Source of the DNA: Diphasiastrum complanatum
Taxonomy: Eukaryota > Streptophyta > Lycopodiopsida > Lycopodiales > Lycopodiaceae
Length of the DNA: 64,000 nt
Assembly: GCA_029204225.1 (NCBI GenBank)
Contig: MU832197.1
Coordinates: forward strand, 18,550-82,549
Reading direction: 5' to 3'
In this document: positions 51,401-60,529 of the stretch, piece after piece
How the letters are laid out: every line of letters begins with the position of its first letter
Numbering within the stretch: the first letter of the stretch is position 1
Program-made: the position numbers and the translations under genes
The notes under the pieces: model-generated
The model's input: only the letters and a program-made list of their open reading frames with translations
Told to the model about the DNA's origin: nothing
Databases searched by the model: none

Positions 51401-54400
51401 GATGTTTTGATTGTCGTGAATATAGCTCATCATCACTGTCACTACTATAAAAACCACCATCAGTATTAGATTGATTTGACTGGTGTAGCTCATGGTTTTT
51501 ATTTTGGTCAGAATACTTTTCATCATCACTCAAACAGGGTCCATATGAGTCGTGTTGCTCATATTGATCTGAATTATTGTCGTTGTGCTCCCCATATTGA
51601 TAATATTGATCTGAAATACCGTCATTTTGCTCCTCAATACTGATAATCACAATATGATTGGTCATCACATTCAGATTGATTATCAACTTCCACCTCATAA
51701 TCAGAATCAGAATCCATTTTGACAAATCAAAGGAGAATATGAGTCTGAAAATTTATAAGGACCCTTATAGAAAAAATTGTGAAATTTGATATTGCAAGGA
51801 AATAAGCTCTTGACAGTTTATCCACCCACTTAAAACTCAGAATTCTACGATGAGTGAAACTGAGAATGGCAGGAAGTTGTAGTTCATATACAACTGAGCA
51901 CTTTTGCTTTTTACAGCGTTCAATTCCGAACCCAGACGGAGATGATATGAGGATCGAAAATACACAAATAAAATACAAGGACGTTTGACTGAGGGTAAAA
52001 AGGACGGTCTTGAAAAAAAAATTGAAAAGTAATAATTACAAAATCTCAACAACTTAGCAGTGTCAAGCTCATCATTTTGATCACTTTTCGTTTTTATATT
52101 ACTGGAATCTGAGCTCAAACAGAAAAGTTATGTAGAGTCAAATAATGAAAGTAGGGTTGAATTTAGAAAACTTAGAATAAAGGGGTCCTTGAAAAACTTT
52201 ATAAACTGGATTCTTTCAAGTTTGAGATCCATGAAATGTTTTGGTGCTCGTAAAAGATATGAGCAACCTTAAAAAAATTTGAACAAACCGAAAAAAATAT
52301 TTTTTTTCCGGGCACAATGAAATGGAAGGGCAATGGATATTCTACAGAATATTCTCAAGGAATATTCCCATGGAATATTCCGCAGGGGCAGGGGTGTGGC
52401 GCAGGCAGGTTCCGAGAGGGAGAGAGAGAAAAGGAGGGCGCTGTTGCACGCAGGTAGAGAGAGGGGGGGGGGGGGCAGGGGGGGGCGTGAGAGCATAGAG
52501 AGATAAATCAAGGAGAGTATATATTTGTGAGAGGGGTAAAGGTAGCCGCATAGGGAGAGGGTAGGTGTAGGAGTGCTAGGGACGCAGAGACGAGAGAGTG
52601 GGGAGGGCGTGATAGGAAGGCGCGGGGGCTGGGTCGCGGTTAGGGGTAGGTTTAAACCTTTGTCTTTTTTTTGTTTTTTTTCTTTAAGCCCTAAAATATT
52701 AGGGTTTTAAAAATTCGGTAGGGTGTCTTTTTGGGTTTTTGTTTTTTTTTTTCTCATGACCTAATCTGCGAGGGTAGGGTTAGGGTTGTGCGAGGGTAAG
52801 GTTAGGTTAGGCTCTTTTTTTGTTTTTTTTTTTCTTTTTTCACCTGCGAAACTTCAAAATGAAGAAACTGAAAAAAAATTTACAAAGAAACAAAACTTCA
52901 CAAATGAGAAGTTGAAGTGCTTCTCTCTCACTTGAAAAAATTCACAAATTTTTTTTCAAAATTCTGGCTAGCTTGACCATCTCCACTAATTTTGATCATA
53001 ACTTTCTCAATATTGATCCAAATCACACAAACTCAGTACCTCTGAAAAGCTAACAACAAACTCTATCAGCCTGTAGCATCAGATCAATGATTGAATGTGG
53101 TTTGATAGGTCAAATTAACAACAGAACAGGGCTGAAATTTTTGAAAGAAGAAAATTAGCAAAACTAGAGCTAGAAAACAAGAATTGTCATAACTCCTTGG
53201 ATACTAATCCAAATGACCTGCCATCTAGATCAGACCCAAGCTAAAACAATGCTCTAAAATCCTATGGAAGAAACTTGAGGTTAAAACTCAAATCAAATCT
53301 GAAAAATGCAAACAAAGTGAAAGGAAAATTCTAGTCACTTATTTTGAAAGCTTTTAGAAAAAGGGCAATAACTTTTGCACCTTTTATCCAAATGCCTTGC
53401 AAATTGGTGAAAATGAAAGCTAAGACAAAGCTCTACAAATCTACAGAATCAAATTCATAGTGAAAAACTAAATTGAATGTCAAAAATTGATCTGAGCAGA
53501 CCTGAAAATTTCAAACTTAAAAAACTGTCAAAAAGAAAGCTACAAATGCAATAAACTTATCAAATCTAATGAAATTCACATAGAATCATCATGAATCAAG
53601 GATCTATGCTCTGATACCAAGAAATGTCATGTGACAAATTTAAAACTAATAGCAATAACAATGAAGTAAAGCTAATAGCAAGAAAAGTACAAAGCATTCA
53701 TGATAGCATATCAATAGAGAGCTTCAAACATGAAGATCTCAATGGAATCACATTAGTAATGAAAGAAAGAGTACAAGATATGAACATGAGCATTGATTCA
53801 TGTGGATAGGGCACATGAGACCTAGCATTGGAGATCCCTATGGCTCACATTCACAAGGAAGCTAGAAGCTCTCACTTGCAAATGAGCCAAAAGATTCACA
53901 AAATGATGTCTTTTGCCTAGTTATAGACAATGCTCTTAATTAGCTTAACTATCTTGAGGGATAGTTATTCCTTTGTTAAGTAAGACGCAATCAGGTGACG
54001 ATTTGCACTATTATGCGTGAACTCAACCAAAGTGTCGGTTAATATCGACAATGTGTTACAATTGGAGCCGTAGAAACACAGTGCTTGAGAGTCTCAAAAC
54101 TCTCATTCATTTTTATCAGCCCATGTTATCAATGGACTTTTTCTATGGCTACATTTTTTCTTCACCCCCTTAAGAATGTTCGTTAGGGACAATGCTATCA
54201 AGGCATAGTCCATAATGAATCTGTGAAAGAATCCTGTGAAGCCCAAAAAGGATTTCACATCACGAATTATTGAGGTCGTGGCCATTCACATGCCTTATGA
54301 ATCTTATCATAATCGAAATCAATACCCTGATCAAATATGATATGGCACAGGTATTTGAGTTTAGTTTGAAAGAACTCACATTTTGACTCGTTAGCATAGA

Positions 54401-57400
54401 GTTTTTCTTGCCTTAGGAGGCCCAAGACAATATGAAGACGCTCTTTATGCTCCTCAAGGGTACGACTATAAATTATGTCATCCCAATACACCACCCACAA
54501 AATTTCTCAGATATGGACGAAGAATATCGTTCATCATTTGCTAGAAAGTGGCAAGTGCATTCGTGCATCCACAAGTAGGACCGTACCTAGTTCAAAAACC
54601 AGTCTTAGGAACATCCTCATTCCTAATCCTTATTGATGGTATCCTGATCTAAGGTCAATCTTGGAGAAATACTTGGCCCCATTCAGACGAACCATTTAGA
54701 TCATCCATCCAAGGTACGGGATATATGTTCTTGATGGTTAACTTATTTAATTTTTTAAATCGCCACACAAACGCGTGCCTCCATCCATTCTACTAACAAA
54801 AAGGATTGGTGCTCCCCAAGAGGACTTACTAGGCCGAATATGGCCCATCCCTGCTTAGAAATTTCATCCTCTTCCTTAGCCGCTAACCCTGTATGGAAAA
54901 AGGGATACAGGCTCGCTATTGGGAAGTAGCTCTATCTGACGGTCGACACTGCTATGGGGAGGTAGGCGGTCAAGTAGTTTTTTCAGGAAAAACATCGCTA
55001 AATTCTTGCCTAAGTTTGTTAAATACACTACCTTCAAGTGAATTAACACTTAAGGGATTATTTATAGGCACATTCAAGGCATTTGCGACAAATCAATATT
55101 TAGACTCTCTGTACAACATGAACATCAACATAAATTTCATCTTTTAGAAGATAAAGATAAACTTTACACTCAGAGTCTTTCAAACATTTAACAACTTCTA
55201 GAGCAGATACAACAGGATGAGAAGGCATATCCACATCGCCTTTAAGTTCAACAAATGAGCCATTATGCAAAAAGGTTACACTATGTGTCACATGGTCCTT
55301 TTTTTAAGGACTCATTCTTGGAGTAAAACCACTCCTTTCCTAAGATTATGTCTACGCTATCTAAATTCATATTATGAAAATCAAGTGGTTCGACATAATC
55401 TTGAATTTTGAGCAGAAACAGTTGGGGGATCCAAGCTTGCCCGTCTTCCCCCCGACGCCATTTTCACCACATACAGATGGTTACTTGGCGCGGTGCCCAC
55501 CTTGAGTTTCGCACCAATTTAGTATTAATAAAATTATGCGTTGAACCCTCATCAAAAAGAACAGTCACAGCTTGAAGTCCTACGAACCCATTCATACAAA
55601 TGGAAGTTGTGGGGGCCAAAGACAGCTATATTTTAACAGTAATTCTCACAACTAGTGCCATCCTTCAAGGATAAATCAACAAGAGAAATGTTAGACATGC
55701 GACCATGATGTACCTTTAACCCTTTACAGATTTTTAGTTGATAAATGACTAGATTGATTTTTTTATGATTCTATATGGACCTCTATATCTGGGAGATAGC
55801 TCCTAGCATTCACTAGTTCAAAGCACTTTAAGATCTCTATGAATCTTAAGGTACACTCAATCTTCGACCTCAAACTCCCTAAGTGAAGTTTGAATGACTT
55901 TGGTTAGAATAGAATCAAGCCTTATTTTGAGCTATCTGAAACTCCCTAGGTAAACGAATTTGGTTAGCTGCTTGCCACATTTCTTGCATATCATCGTATA
56001 ACAATTCAATTGTAGCCTATACCTTGAGATTTTGAGTCCGTTGATAGATATTGGCGAACAAGGTTGAAAGCCATACACCAGCATAAAAGGACTGAATTAA
56101 AAAATAGAGTGCATTGTTGTACATGAACTCAAGGATTGGGAGGCACTTTTTCCTAGTATTGCTATCGTAGCTTGCAATATGTTATATATCTTCCATGGAC
56201 TGGTTGATATGTGTAGTTACCCATCAAATTTGGGTGATCAATAGATCCAAGACTAATAGTTACTTCTCATATCTCAATAAATTGATTGCTAGAACTTGCT
56301 GGTGAAGTTATAGTCCACAATCATTGACAATGTGTTTCAACAACTTATATAGCCTAAGCAGCTTTGCCACAAAAAGCCAAGCAATTGAAAAGCTTGACAA
56401 TACTTTTACTTGAATAAACTTTGCCACCTTGGTCAGCCTGCCAACTACTACCCAAGTTGCATTGTGATCCTTCCTAGACTTGAGAAGTCTAGTCTGAAAT
56501 ACTTTCCCACTTTTTGTCGTGAATTCAATGGATGTAACAGGCCAATCACTTATAGTCTTTCTAAATAGAAATTTTGGTTTATCAAGTCATAGTCCTTTGT
56601 ATACTAAGTTGACCCGTTATAGCGTGTTATAACATTCAAGCAAGATTTGGGCCCTAATGTCTTCCTTGTCTGATACACACTTCATAGGGTATAGTGAACT
56701 TACACACTTCATATGTCATTTTTTCAACTTCCCACTCCTAAGTTCACTATACCATATGAAGTGTGTACCAGACAAGGAAGACACTCCTAAGTAAGCTATG
56801 CCATATGAAAATATTCCATGTGTATCTTTCCGTCTGAGACGTATTGAAGTCTTGGTTGTTTCTCAACTTAGAGCTTCTCTTGTTTTCAACTTAGAATAAA
56901 AATCTTAGGACAAAGCTTTGAACAAACTTTAGAGAACGTGGGGAGGCGCACCTTCCTAGCCTGTTGTCACATCAAGAGGGGAGGAAGGTACTACCCCCCC
57001 CCCCCCGTACGGACAAGGCACCTAGGCTGCGCCAAGCCTACGTACGGCCTAGCGATTGACCCACAGCTGAAGCCAAAAAAAGTAATAATTACAAAGTGAG
57101 GGGAAAGGGTTTTCCTTCCTTACACACGATAAACTCTAAGTTAAAAGTTAAGTTACATATCTTATAACAGTTTTCTTCAAACAAAGGTTGAAGGAAACTA
57201 GAAGTATCTATTTTTCTTAACCAAATAAGCTTTCAAGAAGTAGAGCTTAGAGGTCTCAAAAGGAAAAAAAAACTATTGCATGAAAAGTAAAACAAGTTTT
57301 ACTAACTAAAACTTTACTTTTCAACAAGTACAGACAACCAATTCAAGAACTCTCTTAAAACAAAGGTTATGGTAAACAAAAAAGCCACATTCCCAAGAAG

Positions 57401-60070
57401 AGAATTAAAAACCCGCAAAAGCTTATGATGGGAACATGTGCACCTAACAAGGAATCGGCTGCTCTGATACTAAATGTTACAACTCCCTAGATCTCCGACT
57501 GCCTTGAAGGTTGACGCACACCCCCAAACCAGTGACGACGCACCATATCCACTCATTTATAGAGTCAATGCCGACCCACCCCCATGCACCTGGAGCTATC
57601 GGCATCCACAATGCCTAGTCAGGGCCTCCGGCGATAACCTAGCATACCCATATACACCCAGCCATCGCCCTCGGCTTCTCCCAAGCACGCATCTCCTGGC
57701 CTGGAGATACATCCAGCTACTTGCACGTGCTTCTCCATCACCAACTCCCGGGTAGACTGAGATGAATGGCAAGAGGGAAGCCCCACCACTATATAGGCAT
57801 AACAATAGTGGGTCCATCAAGCACGGTCCCCGCCTGAGACACTTACCAGCCTAGGATGGTGACTCTGTGGACATAAACATGTCAATAAACGCCAGACCCT
57901 TATGTCCTACCCCTTGAAGGCTGTCACTAAAGGGGCGTACCGTTATGGGTACATTATCTAAGAGTGCCACTTAGGCATGTACGGGGAGCAATGGGAGGTG
58001 CCCAATGGAGATTCTAAACGGCGTTTATGCGTGTATCTCGCAAGCCAAGACATGTTTTGGCCACCTACATGGGATGTGGGCGCACGCGCATGCATAGATG
58101 CCTTAGGCCCCAAGATAGGGATAACAAGTAACCAGCTTAAGAGAATACATATGGATGGGAGAAGTTAGTTGGTTTCACTGGCTAGTTGGTTTCTTGAGGA
58201 GCTTGGGGAGCTAAGCTCCTCACATTAGCTCACCTACCTTTAAGGATATGTGCCTGCAGTGTCAATGGCTCTAGGCTAAGCATGCCAAGTGCAACTAAAG
58301 GGATAATTCTTGGAAAAGCACTTCCAAGAGAGCTTTGGTGCAGGTGTGAGACCTGAGATCTAGTCTTCCTATGCCTCGAGAGAGCACCTATGGTCATGGG
58401 ACACAGATGCTATTGGCATGGGATCAAGGTCAAGAGATAAAAGAGGTCCCAAGTTGAAAGGCGGCTGTTGGATAGCGAGCAAATGGTAGAGCGGAGAGTC
58501 TGCTAGCAATCATGGGGTCTAGGAGCTTGCATGTTGCATGTTGGATCATGGTGATGGCACACAAGAATAAAGGACCACAACAACCAAGTCAAATTACAAT
58601 CTTAGCTTTGGGGCTTATTATGTACCCGATAAGACTAATGGAACTGAAAAGACTTGCCAGCTCCAACAATCACTGCCCCAATCGTATCAAAGTGAGCCAC
58701 TTTACCTTCATGGCACTAGATAAGAAGTGGATTAGAGATGACCCTCCCTCGAATTGAAGCTACCATTGTAAATTCATCAAATACCTCTTTAACACAAAAC
58801 TTAGAAGCTCTACCAATAAGATTCTCAGCCGCTCTCTTTCAAAAAACCAAATGGCCCATCATCCCTCGTGAGTGTGTCTTGTGCAATACTAAAGAAGATA
58901 CCTTCTCCCACCTATTTTTTTTGCTTACTACTGTCACTCCACCTTTGGAGACAGTTTGGACCTCTCTTGCTCCTCATTGCCTTTTCCTCCCCTTACCTCT
59001 GCTGAAACCATTGTCATGGGTGATTTTATCCTTGATGCATCTGGAGCCATAAGCTAGTTGTGCTCTAACGTAAAATATGGAGCCCTCTAGAGTCCTTCAT
59101 AGAAAATGGTAGTCATAAAAAGCTCTACCGAGACATATATCTTCTAGATATGCTTCATATATATTGTTACAATTTGCAACACGTCGTCCTGGAATGTTCT
59201 GAATCATTATATCATGTACCAGTAGTTGCACACTAATGTTATTTGTTCTTGTTTCTTATCGACACATGTTGATTACTGAGTTGTTGACTTAAACAAGAAA
59301 GCGCAGATCTTCTGACAGTCTATTTTCGCGCAAAATCACCCAACGTAACCTTGCTGTTTCAGCTAAATACATCTCTGTTTTTCCTGTGAACGATCTTTGG
59401 GTTTGACTGTTTGTTCCAAATGTTGCATCCCTTGTTCTTTTCACTAGTAAAGCCAATTCTATGTGAACCAAGATGTCTAGAAGAATCCAGTGCTGTGTGG
59501 AGCTAAGATGTATGTAACTTTCATTGATGATTTTAGTAGATTTTGTTGGATCTATCTACTAAAGAGAAGGATTAAGTCTAGCATTCTAACAGCATTTCCA
59601 AATGTTTTACAGCAGCTATGCACTCAAATACAAGGAATATCTGGTACATCATATGAGCAATTGCGAAGCTTAAATGGCGATCAATGCTCCCAGAATTCCC
59701 TCACTGTCCGTCAAGAGTTCGAATTGAAGAAAATCATCAAGAGTTCAGAATTCTCTCACTGCGATCAACTACTTGTATCACTAACCATTCAAGGACACAG
59801 AAGCGTTGATGGATACTAGCTGCGGTTGCTGTAAACAGAAAAAAACGAGAGGAAGAGATACCTGTGAAGAGCAAGGGCAGTGGCGAGACCAGAAATTCCA
59901 GCTCCAACTATCATCACACTGTGATCATTCTTTCTTGCTAATTCCTGCCCCCCACTTAGTCCTATCTCGTCCACTGCTGCAGCAGCTCTAGTCACAGCTG
60001 CCACACGCCTTCTCGCTCCCACCATATTGTTGCCCAGATGAAGGATCAAGGAGCTGCTAAGCAAAGCCAT
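30973..60070 (-). CDS. FAD-dependent monooxygenase, CTF2/MO1-like (6 exons over 29 kb)
   Basis: Predicted flavin hydroxylase of the zeaxanthin epoxidase/salicylate hydroxylase-like family; substrate unknown. Minus-strand coding exons in order: 60070-59862, 46578-46432, 45072-45007, 41205-41040, 38258-38030, 31565-30973. Every junction is GT-AG and phases agree, giving 469 aa. Motifs: FAD dinucleotide loop GAGISG (56-61) in SVMIVGAGISGLATALALHR, ribose-binding Glu79 in IVLEQSDSLRAGGTSLTVW, the DG motif VLIGCDGVNS (Asp202-Gly203), and the GD motif AGDALHPMTPNLGQGG (Gly340-Asp341). The first 36 residues are Ala/Ser/Arg-rich with few acids and may be a plastid transit peptide. The 66-bp third exon was found by phase and homology logic. 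No frameshift or stop is present. Introns are 1.4-13.3 kb and full of transposon remains. Confidence 0.92.
33835..33911. mobile_element. 61-bp miniature relative of the 11452-11888 MITE
   Basis: The sequence 33843-33903 has the same GAACCGTACGGTTCTGAGAA-type palindromes and the same right end, ATTCTATG. It is flanked by GAGTGCCA and GAGTGCTC (6 of 8 match), a possible 8-bp target duplication. Its left end lacks CATAG, so it is an end-truncated internal-deletion form. Confidence 0.5.
34350..34616. repeat. 135-bp tandem duplication
   Basis: CTATATGGAATGT opens both copies (34350-34484 and 34485-34616), and both end TTATCTCCACA. They differ by scattered substitutions and small indels, so the duplication is old. 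Confidence 0.85.
35480..36350 (-). pseudogene. LINE-type reverse transcriptase fragment, interrupted
   Basis: Minus-strand reading from 36350 gives IQFRKAFDIVHRNQLWKRM, matching the FKKAFDTVPR block of non-LTR reverse transcriptases. After the insertion of repeat copy C (35921-36238) it resumes with IGVKRGYPLCPSGFCLFIDE and, after a frameshift, DDLVLLA, matching IGVKQGCPLSPTLF...IDEL and the YADD box. Frameshifts and stops make it non-functional. Confidence 0.6.
35921..36238. repeat. Dispersed repeat family, copy C
   Basis: It shares ACATTATTGCTATTTTTCTT, the AAACCCTAAA units, the short CT run (36001-36016) and the TTCTCTTTCTATGAATTTCT body with copy A. The 3' half is missing or diverged. 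ATTCTAA occurs at both edges (35907-35913, 36233-36239), a possible target duplication inside the LINE frame. Confidence 0.65.
36372..36420. repeat. (AG)n microsatellite
   Basis: About 24 uninterrupted AG units in monooxygenase intron 5. Confidence 0.95.
36862..36886. repeat. Poly-C tract of 25 bases followed by poly-A
   Basis: 25 consecutive C, then TTC, then about 15 A (36890-36904). Homopolymer length may be unreliable in an assembly. Confidence 0.9.
37937..38019. repeat. TG/GC alternating tract and GA run at exon 5 donor
   Basis: Mostly alternating purine-pyrimidine (TG, CG, CA) followed by GA units, ending about 10 bp from the monooxygenase exon 5 donor. On the sense strand the intron opens GTCTGTCCCCCTCTCTC then CACACACG repeats. 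Confidence 0.85.
38259..41039 (-). other. Monooxygenase intron 4 (2.8 kb) with long inverted repeat
   Basis: Non-coding. It contains the inverted repeat at 39109-39899 and a shorter one formed by TAGAAACTAAGGACAGCATT (near 39001) and its complement near 39086-39106. A third copy of the GTCCTTAGTTTCTAAATATG word is at 38463. Confidence 0.65.
39109..39899. repeat. Inverted repeat, about 120-bp arms, 551-bp spacer
   Basis: The left arm 39109-39229 (ATTGCATGGTTTAAACTGCA at its start) is the reverse complement of 39781-39899, with scattered mismatches. Both arms include GCCAATTGCTGATCC or its complement. It could be a foldback element or two inverted insertions. Confidence 0.75.
41206..45006 (-). 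other. Monooxygenase intron 3 (3.8 kb)
   Basis: Mostly unassigned AT-rich DNA. Around 43080-43310 on the + strand, EHVIVDVLSRI, resembling the gypsy RNase H ending (ENVVADALSR), occurs twice (43090 and 43196), each copy next to an ADNNLVKEI or AENNLVKDI segment. This is a small internal duplication of gypsy debris. Confidence 0.5.
45560..46410 (+). pseudogene. Ty3/gypsy integrase fragment inside monooxygenase intron 2
   Basis: Across several frames the + strand reads DHPGG, ELVHHNVWWPKLKKEV, SMDFIMSLPHMEQQHNAILV, VVDSLTKMTHFIPTHNKI and, further on, NQNVRAAMDQAKTYAN plus GDMVFLKIPN. These are the zinc-binding, core and C-terminal integrase blocks in order. Frameshifts and stops abound. It fills most of the 1.36-kb intron (45073-46431) and ends about 20 bp from the exon 2 donor, in antisense to the gene. 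Confidence 0.75.
46930..47040 (+). pseudogene. Gypsy chromodomain-like fragment
   Basis: The reading NQSNGPIDEATWEPMNVLAH resembles the LPIDEATWEP...L chromodomain end. It lies just beyond exon 2 from the integrase fragment and could be the tail of the same old insertion. Confidence 0.45.
48297..48572 (+). repeat. 276-bp LTR end, inverted copy
   Basis: It starts TGTGAATCTTTTGGC and ends GGCACATGACA. It is the reverse complement, over exactly 276 bp with few differences, of 53625-53900. No direct repeat flanks it (CTCTT versus ATACT). Confidence 0.8.
48573..49291 (-). mobile_element. Probable 3' LTR (U3 side) of the 49-54 kb element
   Basis: On the minus strand the polypurine stretch TTAAGTAGGGGGAG (49305-49292) is followed by TGTCATGTAC. 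TGTCATG is the exact inverse of CATGACA that closes the 5' LTR end at 53625, so this is a convincing LTR start. How far the LTR runs toward 48573 is inferred. Confidence 0.5.
49586..51725 (-). pseudogene. Acidic Ser/Asp/Gln-rich ORF cluster inside LTR element, unrecognised
   Basis: Three minus-strand frames follow one another: 51725-51102, 51000-50548 and 50182-49586, with linking pieces in shifted frames and one more at 49570-49385. The first is Asp/Ser/Gln/His-rich (GEHNDNNSDQYEQHDSYG), ending in a possible helix ILSKLQATQDLIVGMLQKM. The second is Glu/Ser-rich (SESDDSSSRSSEDEPEAQL). The last piece reads HPSLLRPSFFFHGNKDYSLK. No protease, reverse transcriptase or integrase motif was found. 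Position between primer site and polypurine tract suggests a gag-like or accessory TE protein, now broken. Confidence 0.45.
52347..52380. promoter_or_regulatory. Three GAATATTC palindromes at 13-bp period
   Basis: GAATATTC is at 52347-52354, 52360-52367 and 52373-52380, with a weaker GGATATTC at 52335. Each is GAA-nn-TTC, the core of a heat-shock element, although the 5-bp gaps between units are not canonical. It lies in the leader of the 49-54 kb element. Confidence 0.4.
52390..52850. repeat. G-rich/T-rich low-complexity leader
   Basis: Runs of G (52466-52490) and degenerate telomere-like units such as AGGGTTAGGGTTG and GGTTAGGTTAGG (52775-52815) are mixed with T runs. No coding signal. Confidence 0.7.
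53608..53620 (-). promoter_or_regulatory. Primer-binding site (initiator tRNA-Met type)
   Basis: The minus strand reads TTGGTATCAGAGC four bases after the LTR end CATGACA. TGGTATCAGAGC is the plant retrotransposon primer site for tRNA-Met, and it fixes the element's orientation as minus. Confidence 0.8.
53625..53900 (-). mobile_element. 5' LTR end fragment (276 bp) of the 49-54 kb element
   Basis: On the minus strand it ends GTCACATGACA next to the primer-binding site. The 276-bp match to 48297-48572 stops exactly at 53900. Because the 3' LTR start (TGTCATG) is not found to the right, the LTR seems truncated here. Confidence 0.7.
54100..54620 (-). pseudogene. Ty3/gypsy reverse transcriptase fragment
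   Basis: The minus strand has VVYWDDIIYSRTLEEHKERL (catalytic YxDD as YWDD), LLRQEKLYANESKCEFF and, in a shifted frame, IIRDVKSFLGFTGFFHRF. Between 54620 and 54900 further decayed upstream RT sequence can be traced. Stops and shifts make it non-functional. Confidence 0.8.
55300..55620 (-). pseudogene. Ty3/gypsy protease fragment
   Basis: Minus strand: FDEGSTHNFINTKLV, matching DSGSTHNFI of gypsy retropepsins with one substitution, and further on DIILGKEWFYS, matching the ILGxxWL block. It lies upstream of the reverse transcriptase fragment in the correct order. Confidence 0.6.
55950..56650 (-). pseudogene. Ty3/gypsy integrase fragment
   Basis: Minus strand from 56600: SGKVFQTRLLKSRKDHNATW, VVVGRLTKVAKFIQVK, SIAWLFVAKLLRLYKLLKHI, and further on LFANIYQRTQNLKV and EMWQAANQIRLPREFQIAQN. 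These are core to C-terminal integrase blocks, heavily decayed. It lies 5' of the protease and reverse transcriptase fragments, which is not the normal gypsy order, so a second insertion or rearrangement is likely. Confidence 0.6.
56659..56782. repeat. Foldback repeat, 44-bp arms, 36-bp loop
   Basis: GTCTTCCTTGTCTGATACAC (start of 56659-56702) is the reverse complement of the end of 56739-56782. Only a few mismatches occur along the arms, so it would form a strong hairpin. Confidence 0.85.
57461..57472 (-). promoter_or_regulatory. Primer-binding site of another minus-strand LTR element
   Basis: Minus strand reads TAGTATCAGAGC, one change from TGGTATCAGAGC, two bases after a possible LTR end GTTGTAACA at 57475. 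A minus-strand 5' LTR would extend right from 57475; its far end was not found. Confidence 0.5.
58800..58960 (+). pseudogene. Possible LINE zinc-binding (zf-RVT-like) fragment
   Basis: In a frame 58738-59052, IPRECVLCNTKEDTFSHLFF has the CxxC...H spacing and HLFF of the zinc-binding tail found after plant LINE reverse transcriptases. Nothing around it supports a complete element. Confidence 0.35.
59490..59690 (+). pseudogene. Ty1/copia integrase fragment beside exon 1
   Basis: GAKMYVTFIDDFSRFCWIYL is the copia integrase core block (VTFIDDFSRKTWVY). About 45 residues later LRSLNGDQ matches LRSDNGGE with the second catalytic Asp replaced. It lies about 170 bp from the donor of monooxygenase exon 1, antisense to the gene. 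Confidence 0.75.
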
Positions 60071-60520
60071 CGCTCTCGTCGTCGATCCTCTCCATTACCA
60101 GCAACACCACCAGTCCTTATTTATCATCAACTGCAATGAAATAAGTGGCGTATTGCTCTTGAACTCCTCCTATAATTCCAATCAAAGGTTGTCATTCTTC
60201 AGTGGGTTCCACAAGTCACATGGAAACTTGAGTCATAGTTTAAAGAGTGTGGTGTTTTCAAACCATCACTTGTCATTCCATTTGCTTATATTCTCACTAA
60301 GTAATATCCGTGCTTTTATTACAAAAACGATGAGAAAACCCACGATCAAACAAGAAGATTAAAGTATTTAAAATAATATCAAAAAACGACAAAAACGAAT
60401 TAAATTATTCAAAAGCTAAGTAAAAACTTAGAATAGTAACCTAATTACTTATAACTAACTGTCCCATTAAATTAGTAACTAAAAAGTAAGCTAATTACTC
60501 AAAACCAACTGCCTGATGTA
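60071..60520 (-). promoter_or_regulatory. Upstream region of the monooxygenase gene
   Basis: Contains the start-proximal leader. A TATA-like ATAAATAA on the minus strand lies near 60115-60125, about 50 bp before the ATG, which is rather close. No firm promoter element can be assigned. 60300-60520 is A-rich. Confidence 0.25.
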
Positions 60521-60529
60521 AATCACTAA

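Larger units (their letters stand above)
46579..59861 (-). other. Monooxygenase intron 1 (13.3 kb), TE-filled
   Basis: Donor CACAG/GTATCTC, acceptor AATGTGCAG on the minus strand. It separates the FAD-loop exon from the rest. Contents are listed separately. Unassigned: 47050-48296, 52850-53600, and 57480-58740 beyond the inferred LTR. Confidence 0.75.

Noticed and set aside
52269-52551. Proline-rich minus-strand ORFs
   Set aside because: They are translations of the G-rich/GA-rich leader tract, open in two frames.
57474-57820. Proline-rich ORF and its antisense near the second primer site
   Set aside because: It lies where an LTR is expected, has no domain and is open on both strands.
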